A DNA stretch of 64,000 bases, taken from contig DF237306.1 of assembly GCA_000708835.1 (NCBI GenBank), forward strand, positions 1-64,000, in the 5' to 3' direction. The position numbers and the translations under genes are program-made. Below, one piece after another: positions 46,526 to 57,363 of this stretch; within the stretch, counting starts at the first letter, position 1, and each line of letters starts with the position of its first letter. The notes beneath the pieces are model-generated. The model saw only the letters and a program-made list of their open reading frames with translations, ran no database searches and was not told where the DNA came from. This DNA is from Klebsormidium nitens. Lineage: Eukaryota > Streptophyta > Klebsormidiophyceae > Klebsormidiales > Klebsormidiaceae.

Positions 46526-49500
46526 ATGATGGCGGCGACCTCCGTGAGCAGAAGCTGCTTCAGAACGGCTTTTAACGCCAATTGCACATCCCCGTCATTA
46601 CAACAACACATTCACTCCTTCCCCGTCGCGTCCTGCAAACCCATCCAGAACTTCTCCAACGGAGAATGCGCAGCGTCTCATTTGCATTTGCAGGCCAGAT
46701 GCGGGCCCAATGCTGCAGCGCAAGCAAGGGCACATCTGCATTGTGCTCTACAAGGTGCACCTGTAGGACTTTCTAGTTCTTTCATGGGCGATGGTTGGGG
46801 TGGTGATCTGAAAAGTTTGGGCAGCAAAAGAAAGAATGCGAGCTGTCTGGTGATGTCAGCACAAGCGGAGGCGCCAGAGCAGATGAAAGTGCTGGTAGTT
46901 GGGGGTGGGGGCCGAGAGCACGCAATCTGCTGGGCGCTGAAAAGGAGCCCCAGGTAAACACGCAACGCACATCCTCTTTCAGTTTTCTGAATGTGGTAAT
47001 GCTGGTACATTATATCCACCCCCATCTTCATCAAACACAGCCCCACTCACAGGCCTTTGTCTGTTGTCTACATAGTGGCACTTGTTGGCGAGGATTTCTG
47101 CTCTGCTGTTTTGAGATCCTCCTTGTGACCAGCGCATATTACGACTGAAGCGCAGCAGTTGCCTCTCCTCTGCGGAGTGCCCTCCTGAAAGCTTCCTGCA
47201 AGTCAGAGTCAGATTGCTGTTACCCAGTTGGCTCCACCCCCAATTTCTTTACAAAGATGCTCTTATCAGCTGCCTTTCCTATGACCAGTCCCAAAGCCAG
47301 GCCAAACCCCAGCTTCTTCCGCTTCAATGAAAGTCAAGCGATTGCTTACCTCAGCATTGCTCTGCTGTACAAGGATGTTTTTTTTCCGTCGCAATTGATC
47401 ACTGACATAGTCAGCATAAGGTCGATCTGCCCCATGCAGTTGTTTCCAGATTCTTTGCGCCAGGGAAGTCCCGGGTTGGTGCCGCTGAGCAACTCAAACT
47501 CTCTGGCCCTATTGAAACATCTCAATCAGCAGCTTAGTGCTCTGAAGGAGTTTCTAAGCTTTCCAATGGTCCGACCAAGATGGTGGTTAACCTTAACCTC
47601 ACTTTTTCTCTTGCAGCTGCTCTCAGGTCTTCTGCGCCCCAGGCAACGCTGGTATCGCTGCCGCCAAAGACGCAGACTGCCTCCCCAATCTGAACATCAC
47701 AGATGGCATGGCTGTCATCAAGTTTTGCCAAAGTGAGGGCGTGGGCCTGGTCGTGGTTGGGCCCGAGGCGCCTCTAGTTGCGGGGCTCGTGGATGACTTG
47801 ACGTCTGAAGGGATCCCCGCGTTTGGGCCAACGTCCGCGGCGGCGACCCTGGAGGGCTCAAAAGCATTCATGAAGGTAGGCAATTTGAGGTCGGCGAGCG
47901 AAGGCCAGGAGATGTTCCGAACCCCTCCTTTTCTTCAATTCGGGGGCTTGCGACTTGGTTTGTGCTTTTCTTGTATTGGGCACGGAAGATTGGGTGACTG
48001 GTGATTAATCTGGCGTCTGAATAGAAATCGGCATGGGGTGATGTCTGTGGGCACTGAAAGGCCTAGATTGTATTCTTGAGAGTAAGGGCTCTGAGATTGG
48101 TTTTGGGGGATCCCCTCAATCGCTCCATAGGGCTCTGAATGAAGGTTTGTAGGGACTTCAAAACAAAGAGAGCGTGGATTGTTCGCATTTAAAGGCTGCT
48201 GAAACATCCTGCGGAGGTTTGTTCGATTCCAGTAGATTGGGTAGATGAGCATAAACTTGGAGCTTGACTGGTTCTACTAGGTCAAAGGCTTTTCAATGAT
48301 CTCAGCGCTCTAGATGCTCGGAGGTGAGGCTGTTGTTGCTTTCTGTCTTTTTGGCCAGATTGCCATTGCCGATTGTATCAGATCTTGGCAAAGATTTTGA
48401 ACAGATTGCCTGAAGAAACTGTCCTACCAGATTCTCGACACTAAAACCGCTGTTCCGGCCCATAACAGGCAAAGGTTTTGCCGTGAGCTTTACGGAGCTC
48501 CCCACAGGACCTAATTGATGCATCGCAATCAGACAGGAGACCAAAATCAGAGGATATTCAGACATATTCAGACAGACAGCGTGAGAGGGATAGATGTTTG
48601 GAGACTCCCAAATGCTTCTCCCATACCTGATGCGCCACAAATGCTTTTGCCGAAACGAGGAACGAACAGCTGTTAGGGTGAACCACAAGAAGCACACTCC
48701 TGAACCTCTTACCGCTCGTTTTGCAGAATCTGTGTGACAAGTACGACATCCCCACCGCCGCCTATGAAACCTTCACTGACCCCGACGCTGCCAAAAAGTA
48801 CATCCAATCCTTGGGCGCTCCGATCGTGGTTAAGGCCGACGGGTTAGCGGCAGGGAAGGGCGTCGTCGTCGCTCGGACGGTCCAAGAGGCTATTGACGCC
48901 GTGGACGATATCCTATCAGGCGGGAAGTTCGGCTCGGCGGGGGGCCAGATTGTGGTGGAAGAATTTTTGGAGGGGGAGGAGGCGAGCTTCTTTGCGCTGG
49001 TGGATGGGGAGACGGCGCTACCGCTGATGTCAGCGCAGGACCACAAGCCCGTGGGTGAGTCCCTGCTTCGCTTGCAAAATCATGGGTTAGATATCTTCAA
49101 AACTGAAACGAACTTAAAGATTGACGTGGCAGTGAGTAGTTGATGTCAGCACAGGACCACAAGCCCGCTCGTGAGCCCTCTTTGTTCCTGCGACAAACAT
49201 GGGCCACAAAAACAGTGCAACGGAGATCAATGACGACTTCGCAAATTCCGCTTGATGCTGCGAGCGCGACGGACTTCCTGCCCGTTGAAGCAGTCCCAAC
49301 CGCTGTCACGTACGAGGGCCTGTTCTCTAATCAAACCGTTGCAAAACCTGTGATCGCAATGTGTCTAGTTGGTCATTGAGCGCCAATTCGAACGGTTGTT
49401 TTGCACGCACCTCTGCAGACTGTGTTCCCTCCAGAAACAAGAAGGATCACTCTGCAGGTTTCCATTCAGAAAGGCAAACACTCGACATATCTACGATTTA

Positions 49501-50993
49501 GACCCAAAACGAAAGCCAAAGCACAAGGAATATTCTGGGCCGTTTTTCCAGCTTTTAACTGACGTGGGAGAAGGCCCCCGCGTTTTCACTGCTCTTTGCA
49601 TTGCTCCATGTAATTGACGGATCGAACGTTCCTGTACATTTAGACTGCGCCTTCCCTGCTGACCATGCCGTTTCCTTTTCCGTCAGGCGACGGCGACACC
49701 GGCCCCAACACGGGCGGCATGGGCGCCTACTCCCCGGCCCCTGTCGTTACGCCCCAGATGCAGGATGACGTCATGCGGACCATCATCGAGCCGACCGTGA
49801 GGGGCATGGCCGCGGAGGGGTGCAAGTTCGTCGGCGTTTTGTACGCGGGACTCATGATCGACCCGAAAACGGGGGTCCCGAAATTGCTCGAGTACAACGT
49901 CCGGTTCGGTGATCCGGAATGTCAGGTGCAAAAGCTCTGCCCCTGCGTTGGTGGTTCGTCCTCCGTGTTTTGTGCTTCTTTGCCCTTTGATTTGCCCTTC
50001 TTCTTTTGCGTTGTTTTGGAGCGGGGCAGCGTACGCAGAAGCTCTGTTTTTTTTGAAAAAAAATTCACAGAGATTTGACTGCAGGCAAAGTCAAGTGCAA
50101 GTCAGAATTCTCTTGTGCACAGCTTTGGAAGCTTTCCTTGTACACTCCAAGAAAGAACCGTGGATACTCAGTCAACCATGGCTTTTGTCCGCTTGTTGAA
50201 AGATCAAGATACTTCTCATGAGCGGCCGCTTGAGAGTGTCCAAAAGCTAGGTGGATAAAATTTCAAGTCGGACGTCGACGTTGACATCGGAACGACCAAG
50301 CTGCTTCCGCCTGCACCAAAGACTATCAAAGACGCAATGCAAAGCAGCGGTTCCGTGATATCAGCTTTCGCCCCCTGGAACGCAGACGTCCTCATGGCTT
50401 GCTGCTGTTTGATGTCAGATTCCAAGCATGCAGTCGGATAAATTTTCGACCGAGAGAAGTTCACCTGCATCGGCGAAGTATAGAAAGGCTGGCCGTTGGA
50501 GATTGGGGAGCTATTGTCTTCGGCTCTTGCCCTTAAATCCTGACAGCAATCAAGTAACGCTCTCAACGTGCCGACCTTTCTGCAGGCGCTGATGATGCGG
50601 ATGAAGTCGGATCTAGCCCAAGTCCTTCTGAAGGCCTCGCAAGGCAAGCTGAGCACCGTACAGGGACTAGAGTGGCGAGACGAAGCGGCACTCTGTGTCG
50701 TTCTGGCCACAGAAGGATACCCGGGGTCGTTCCAAAAGGGTTCAGAGATCCGAGGTCTGGAAGAGGCGGTCGAAGGGTTAGCTGACACCAAGGTTTTCCA
50801 TGCGGGCACGGCGTTGAATGAGGAGGGTCAGCTAGTGTCAGCCGGGGGCAGAGTTTTGGGGGTAACGGCGCTGGGGAAGGATGTGCGGGAAGCACAGGCA
50901 AAAGCGTACAAGGCGGTGGATCGGATAGACTGGCCAGAGGGGTTCTGCAGAAGGGACATTGGCTGGCGCGCTATTGAAAGGACACAGGAATGA
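46526..50993 (+). CDS. PurD (plant PUR2): phosphoribosylamine--glycine ligase (GAR synthetase), plastid-type
   Basis: Second step of purine synthesis: 5-phosphoribosylamine plus glycine plus ATP gives GAR. Exons 46526-46953, 47617-47875, 48727-49054, 49687-49925 and 50586-50993 join to about 553 codons. The first about 110 residues, rich in Ser, Ala, Arg and Asn, look like a plastid transit peptide. Then [19 protein letters not shown] (PurD N domain), [14 protein letters not shown]-grasp motifs ([29 protein letters not shown]), [29 protein letters not shown], and the C-terminal DKVFHAGT-like segment ([10 protein letters not shown]). Unlike animals, it is not fused to AIRS or GARFT, consistent with plants. 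The start at 46526 (two Mets) is chosen for the transit-peptide context. Intron 3 contains a copy of the end of exon 3. Confidence 0.94.
49024..49200 (+). repeat. copy of PurD exon 3 end plus donor within intron 3
   Basis: The last bases of exon 3 and the donor (TGATGTCAGCGCAGGACCAC then AAGCCCG..GTGAG, 49024-49058) reappear at 49141-49175 (TGATGTCAGCACAGGACCAC then AAGCCCG..GTGAG), 118 bp downstream. Weaker similarity follows for about 40 bases. It is a tandem duplication that copies a 5' splice site. Confidence 0.85.
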
Positions 50994-51964
50994 GTGCATG
51001 AAGTTGAGTCTACTGGCCATCATGGCACTGAGATTTTCAATAGCAGAACCACTGCATGTTTTGCGTGAGTGCTGCAAGGGCAGAATGCCACGGGCACTAC
51101 ATAATTTAGATAACATACGTGGACAGCCGACAATGCGTGATCTCCATTGTGACATCAACAAATGACGTGTAGAACATCATGCATTCAAGTTGATGCTCTT
51201 TGCAAACAGCAGAGAAAGTTCTGCGTGCCGCCGCCATGTACGTCAAACAAGTGGGCGGATAAGGAATCCTTCGAACCCTACAGGATTTCAGCTACCTAGC
51301 TCGGCCCGTACATGTGCGACACTTATTTTATATGAGCTTTGTTTCATCCATGTTTGCATGGTAGTCAATGAAGCTTGACGGTTGAAGGTACATTGGCGGA
51401 TTGTTGACTCATGCATCCGTGAACAACCGTCGCCTGGGCCCTCCACTCGGACGGTCAGGCCGATCTGGCACTCGCATGGCACGTGATGTACATAGTCGGA
51501 TATCGCGGCAGCATCAAACACTATCAAATGATCCTAGGCTGGACCATCGTTGATTGGACGTTCGAATGGGCCGGGGACTCGGCTCAAGCATGGCCCTATA
51601 TGAAGAACTTATCCTGAACAATACATAGCTGGTCCGCTGATGCGCAGTATGTAACACTAACGCATGGGCGGCTGACACGTGGCATGAGAATTACGTATCT
51701 GCTGTCCCGCCCAATGCCGACCTGCCAGCTGTCAAACTGCACGTGACAGAATCTTCGCCACCTACAACCTACTTATGCGAGAAGCTGTCCGGTGTGAACC
51801 CAGCCCAGACTGACTCGGCATAGTACGTCATTTCCGGTCTGTAACATTTTAGCGCCTGTGACTTCAAGGTTGGTCAGAAGTTCGCGACAAGCTTTCTCAA
51901 AAGCGGCTGCTTTTGTTCACAGTATCTGGAGAGGTGGGCGCCCAGTCACAGTGAGCAGACAGCC
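50994..51964. other. intergenic region, PurD 3' flank and promoter of the first membrane-protein copy
   Basis: No gene is supported. The last 300 bp contain the conserved G-box pair described separately. Confidence 0.4.
51670..51820 (+). promoter_or_regulatory. conserved upstream block with two ACGTG elements, copy 1
   Basis: CTGACACGTGGCA (51672-51684) and, about 70 bp on, TGCACGTGACA (51738-51748), followed by CAGACTGACTCGGC (about 51806-51819). The same three words in the same order lie upstream of all three paralogs. ACGTGGC is the core of plant ABRE/G-box sites bound by bZIP factors. This copy lies about 290 bp before the start codon. Confidence 0.65.
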
Positions 51965-53226
51965 ATGACGGGCGGTGGAGAGCCTGCCGCGCTGCAAGTT
52001 TGGGTCCAGGCGCTTCTCGCACAACGCCAGGTTCTATTTGACCACCTTGAAGAAGACGGAGGCCTCGTTTACGCTGGAGACACGGAAGAGACGACGCTTC
52101 TCAAGCTAATCCTGAAGCAGCTTGGTGCGCTACAGGGCCCACTGGAAGAAAGTGCGCGCGTCTGCGCGCGCTTGGTTGAGAAGATGGGGGACGGTTTGGA
52201 GGAGGAGGTTCTGGATCTTCTTGCTAGGGAAGACTTTCTCGACCATGTTGCCTTGGTTGAGGTAGCTTCTTTTTGGCGTGGGTGGAGAAAGGGGTTCAAG
52301 ATCCGGCTCAAATGGAACATTGGAGGACGTTCAACGAGACGGAGCGCTTCACGCGGCAAGAGAGAAAGTGGCTCATCAGCTGCGGTCTCGGCGACTCGGA
52401 TTGGCAACCCTCGCAATACGTCAAGCTTGCCATCGAAGTCCTCACCGGCGGTCTTGAGGAGCTGGAAAAGTTCACTCCCGCGGCGCCAGCTGATTCGTGG
52501 GGTGACTTTGCTGTGGCCTGCATTATCGTGGTCCTTCTCGCAATTGGGGTACTGGGGTTTTACGTTTTCGTGATCCGATGTTTCCTCGCTCATAGAAGCA
52601 GAATGGCCGTCAGTGAGGAGCTTGTCCGCCAGACCCCGGATCAGCCAGCCCTGCCGGTAACCCCTGCGGAGATCAGCATTCCGAAAAATGACGTCAGCAC
52701 AACCTGTTCCGTTCAGAGCGCGTCTTTTACTCCCCTGACGCTCGACACGTCCTGCGCTTTCGACTGCGGCAGCTTCCAAGTCCAACACGCCGCAATGGGC
52801 TTTTACTTGAACAAACACAGGGAAATTCAGTCTGTTACCGTTCTGAACAGCGTAACGTCAGGGCCTTGGGCCGACACCTGCGACATCGCGTTGAACTGGA
52901 CGCGCAAACGGGACGCCGGGGGAGAGTCCGGAGAGGACTTCCGCAAGTTCCGCTTCGAACAAGCACCGGATTCCGCTTGCACCTACGCAGTCTCTGCGAT
53001 GGGCTTCCATCTGACGGGTTACAAGGCGGTCGATGAGACGAAGCTAATGGAATGGTCGGGGGATCTGGCCGGTTTGCAGTAACGTTAAGGGCAAGGATGA
53101 GAGCGGTACTGGAAATGCAATGGATAAGAAGCACCAGAATGATCGAGCGTCAACATTCCGGAGTGGCACGGGCCGGGGCCGGGGGGTGCAAGTGTACGGA
53201 CCCATGTGCTGAGTATACAACTAGAT
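51965..53226 (+). pseudogene. Cys-rich single-pass membrane protein, tandem copy 1, broken
   Basis: Paralog of the intact gene at 57364. Two lesions: one base lost in a T run at about 52267-52273 (TCTTTTTGGCG versus TCTTTCTTCGCG) shifts the frame after EVASF; and about 80 bases are missing after DETKL near 53046, giving a stop at 53082. Degraded remains of the C-terminal part run to about 53226. Between the lesions the helical region, a membrane segment (FAVACIIVVLLAIGVLGFYV) and the Cys-rich domain are readable. Most likely a pseudogene. Confidence 0.75.
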
Positions 53227-54384
53227 AGTGATCGAAGCACGTTCTGTATCTGAAAGCAAGAAAAGTGTGTGTCTTATGTCTCATTTTCCGCAGAAAATTC
53301 GTGGAAAAGATGTAAAAGTGCCGTGGTCGCGAAGTTAGAGGCAGAGCAAAACTGTGACACGATGGTCCGTCTGAGTATCGAAGCGGCCGGGTTCGCTCTG
53401 GTTGAAGTAAAAGTCAAAGTGTCCCTGGTTGCAATAGAAGCTGAGATGGTTCGGCCGCATGTATTGGTCGAGTCAGCTTGGGCAACTTAGATTCAAGTTT
53501 TCCTGCTGACCCGCATCTATGGAAAGAATGCAAGGTGCTCTGTGTCACATTAGTTCTGGCCTCAATCTGCTTGTTTGGTCGGGACGAAGCTCGTCCTGCA
53601 ACCGCTTGAAAATCGAACTTTTGAGACGTGTACGATGCCCGGAATATTCCAATCATGGCATTGAGGTCGTTTCAGCAAGATTATTGCACAGGTTCTGCGT
53701 GGAGTGCTACGGGTCATATCTACGTGCGCAATGAAACTCTGAGTGGGCGCGCCATCTGAATCCTTAGAACGGGACGGTCCGGACCGTGCCTGCACTCGCC
53801 GACAACGATCGGCTACTGTTGCAATTTCATGTGTAGCTTGAGCGCGGAACCCATGGCAGAAGGCCTGCCGGTTTGGGTACAGGCGAGCTTGTGCCCAACA
53901 ATCGCAGATCTAAGAAGCGTCTCCCTTGCTCTCCACTGATTGGTATATTGATATGTATCATCTCCCGCTTAGAACCAATTTCGATATTTCATTGTCAAAC
54001 GACGTCAGTTTTCAAAGTTGTTTGGTCTCAAGTCGAGCAGTCACTTCGACATGGTTCACGTCGTTCTTGCATCCGAGAAATGGACGCCCGTACACAGAGC
54101 ATCATCCATGATGAAAGATGCCACGAAAAGCGCGGAGTTTTAGCTCAGTACGCTTCCCCGCGGCCGTTGACATCGCATTGGCCCAGTCTCAAGCCCATCC
54201 GGCAGGAAATATACTGTGAGAAAAGCGGCTGACTCAGGGTAAATCTGTATGCAATCGTGGACGTGAGTCGGATTTGAAGATACTGGGACTTATGTACGGC
54301 CAGCCTCCTTAACTGCAGCAGATTCTGAGTTGCGCTTTTCGGCACTGCACTGAGCGCGCTGATCGCGCTCTCACTTTATTATGA

Positions 54385-54500
54385 GCGGCTGACACGTGGC
54401 ACCCTACAAATCCGGACCCGCCCAGTGTGCCGGCCTGCCACCTGTCAGGCGGCACGTGCTGAAGGCCCCCAGCCAGATTGAGCCAGTCTGACGCGGCCTG
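54385..54500 (+). promoter_or_regulatory. conserved upstream block with two ACGTG elements, copy 2
   Basis: GCTGACACGTGGCACC (54388-54403), then GGCACGTGCT (54451-54460), then CAGTCTGACGCGGCC (54484-54498). The order and spacing match copies 1 and 3. It lies about 250 bp before the start codon at 54641. Confidence 0.65.
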
Positions 54501-54640
54501 GCGAGATGAGCACTACAAACTCTACCCGACTGCAATATGTGGTCTGAAGAAGTGGTCAGAACCGGCAACAAACCTCTTAGCGCCTGGCTTTCTTCACAGC
54601 ATCAAGGAAGGGTGGCGCTCAAGCAAGTTAAGAGCCAGCC

Positions 54641-55946
54641 ATGACAGGCGGAAAGAAGCCCGCTGCGCTGCAGGTCTGGGTCCAGGCTCTCCTCGCACAG
54701 CGCCTTGAACTGCTTGAATACCTCAAAGAAGAGGCATGCCTTCCCTGCGGTGAGGGCAAGAAGTATGATGAAAATTGTGAAGACGAGACTCTTCTTGAGC
54801 TGATTCTGAAGCAGCTGGGCGCGCTACAGGGCCCGCTGGAGATGAGCGCGCGCGTGTGCGCGCGCTTGGTTGAGAAGATGGGGGACGGTTTGGAGGAGGA
54901 GGTTCTGGCTCTTCTCGTGTGGAACGATGATCTCGAGAGTGCCCTGATTGGGGTAGCTAAATTCTTCGCGTGGATTGAGAAAGGACTTCAGGATGTGGAA
55001 CGAATGGAGGAGTGGAGGACGTTCTACAAGACGGAGCGGTTCACACAGCAGGAGAGAGACTGGCTAGTATATTGCGATCATACGGAACTTCCTTCCGGGA
55101 CTATGGAGTTTGCGAACCAAAGCCTCAGGCGCAGCATTGAGAGGCTCAGAAAGGCCAATACCGTGCCGTTGGATTCTTCGGGCGCTTGGTCCCCTTTCAT
55201 CTCCGTCTTTCTTCTCGTGGTGGGGCTGATTGTTGGCCGGATTCTGGCGTTCCGTTCTTGGTCCGCGCAAGGAACCGGAACGACGGTCTCCACGGAGCCT
55301 GTCTCCTTCAGTTTGAGAGGTGACATACGAACAACCTGTTCTGTTGAGAGCCCGTCCCTTCCGCCCCTGGTTCTCCAAAACACCCTGCGCTTTCAACTGT
55401 AGCAGCTTCCAAATCCAACACGCCGCCATGGACTTCGTTCTGAGAAGCCACAGGGAGGTTCAGTCTGTTGCCGTTCTCAACAGCGTGACGTCAGGGCCCT
55501 GGGCCGACACGTGCGACATCGCCTTCAACTGGACGCGCAAAGCGGAGGCGGGGGGAGAGTCCGGGGAGGACTTCCGGAAGTTCCGCTTTGAACGAGCACG
55601 GAATTCCGCTTGCACCTACGGAGTCATTGCGATGGGCTTTCATCTGACGGGTCACAAGGCGGTCGATGAGGCGAAGCTAATCTTCCAGGGGATTGGACAG
55701 TGCACGGGAAAGGTTGACGTGGCAGTGTCTGAGGAGGACTTGAAAGAGGAAAACGCGAAATGGAACGGTTGGGGGATCTGGCCGGTTTGCAGGAACGGCA
55801 GCACTTGGAGCTGCACCGGGGGTCCGATCGAGAAAATGCACCAAAACGAGCACTACGCGCATCTCGACGTTCCGGAGTGGCACGGCGGGGGGTGCAAGTG
55901 TACGACTGGCTGTGCGGGATACGGGGTTGAGTACACAACTTGGTAG
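54641..55946 (+). pseudogene. Cys-rich single-pass membrane protein, tandem copy 2, one frameshift
   Basis: The N-terminal frame runs from MTGGKKPAALQVWVQALLAQ to a stop at 55402. The rest of the family sequence (NCSSFQIQHAAMDF to CKCTTGCAGYG) is in another frame, ending at 55946. The shift coincides with an A run near 55377 (CTCCAAAACACC versus CTCCAAACGCC in copy 3), one extra A. Apart from this the gene is full length and conserved, so a sequencing error in a homopolymer is a serious alternative to pseudogenisation. No introns. Confidence 0.7.
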
Positions 55947-57029
55947 ATGATCGAAGCACTTTCACCTTTCTGGAAGCAAACGAGTGCGTCTTATGTTCAC
56001 TTCAGTTCGTAGAGTATATATAAGCGGTAGAGAAGAGGGAGAAGTGCAGTGGTCGCGAAATAAGAGGCAGGGAATTCAATAGATCACGATACGTTCGTCT
56101 GTGGTAATAAAGCGGACTTTTCTGGTCGATTAAAAGTCAGATGTAATTGTGGTTGCAATAGGAGCCGAATGGTTTGGCATGTATTGTTCGAGTCAACTTG
56201 GGCAACGTAGATACAGGCTTTTTTGCTGCGTTTGTTTGACACCTACGGAAAGACTGCAGTTTGTTCATTCTGTTGATACCCGCCTTAGTCTGCATGTTTG
56301 CTCAAGACGAAGTCCTCACTGCCAGTGTTTGAGACTTAATCTTGCTGATTGGATTCCAGAAATCGTGTAAGCCGCGCCTGCTATCAAGGCATCGAGATTG
56401 GACAAGCGGAAACACCGCATGTTGAGTATTATGTACGTTCGCAATGAGCTTTTCAACAGGGCATACTTAATGTACAACTTTGGCACTTGAACTACAGACT
56501 TCGTGCCTGGCTTTGAACGTATCAACGCGGTGCCCTATGGCTGAGGCCCTGCCGCCTTTGAATACCGGGAGCTTGTGACTTCACTTACGTGCACGGCTGG
56601 GTCACGGTGCGCTTTCACTTCCAAAACACTGCTCGCCTATTCTAGTTCTGCTAGTTTGCCATGAATCCCAATGACCAGTCTGACATTTTCTCACCACATT
56701 TTAGCATGCAAAATACTTCCTGAGGAGTACGCCGAGACATAGAGCATCTTTGTGCTTTTTATCCATGATTGACTAGATTCGGCAATCGAGCTTTTTCAGA
56801 TTACGCCTACTTATGCACCGCGCCCGACTCAACTCCGTCTCAAACCTCGCGGGAATGAACGTGGTGCAAAGCGGCAGAATCCGGTATGGATGGGATCTCA
56901 CACGTTCGATCCTGTTGTAATCGAGGCCCAATCGAGGCCCCAAAATACGGTCAGCCGCGCGATAAAGAGGATTCTGATCAGCGCTTTCTACACACCGGAA
57001 GCATGCTGACGCCGCGTCCCCACTATTTT

Positions 57030-57165
57030 ATAGCGGCCTGACACGTGGCATGCCTAAGGATCCCGACCGGCCCAGTGCTGGCCTGCCACCTGTCAGACTG
57101 CACGTGCTGGGATTCCTGATTGATGATGAGGTATGCAAGCCAGTCTGACTCGGCCTTTCGAGACG
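57030..57165 (+). promoter_or_regulatory. conserved upstream block with two ACGTG elements, copy 3
   Basis: GCCTGACACGTGGCATGCC (57035-57053), then CTGCACGTGCTGG (57098-57110), then CAGTCTGACTCGGCC (57141-57155). It is about 320 bp before the start codon at 57364 of the only intact copy. Confidence 0.65.
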
Positions 57166-57363
57166 TGTGCACTCAAAAAGCTGTAGTATTGCTGACTTAA
57201 GACTTTAATAGTCTTGGTCCTAAGTCATAGTCTCTGAATTCCGGCAGTTACCCCAGAAAATTGAACTGTCAGAGTCCGCAAGAGCCCAGGTACTTGTTCA
57301 TCTGCGCCTGCTTTTGTTCACAAAATCACGAGAGCTAGGTGGGCAGTCACGTCAACGGCAGCC

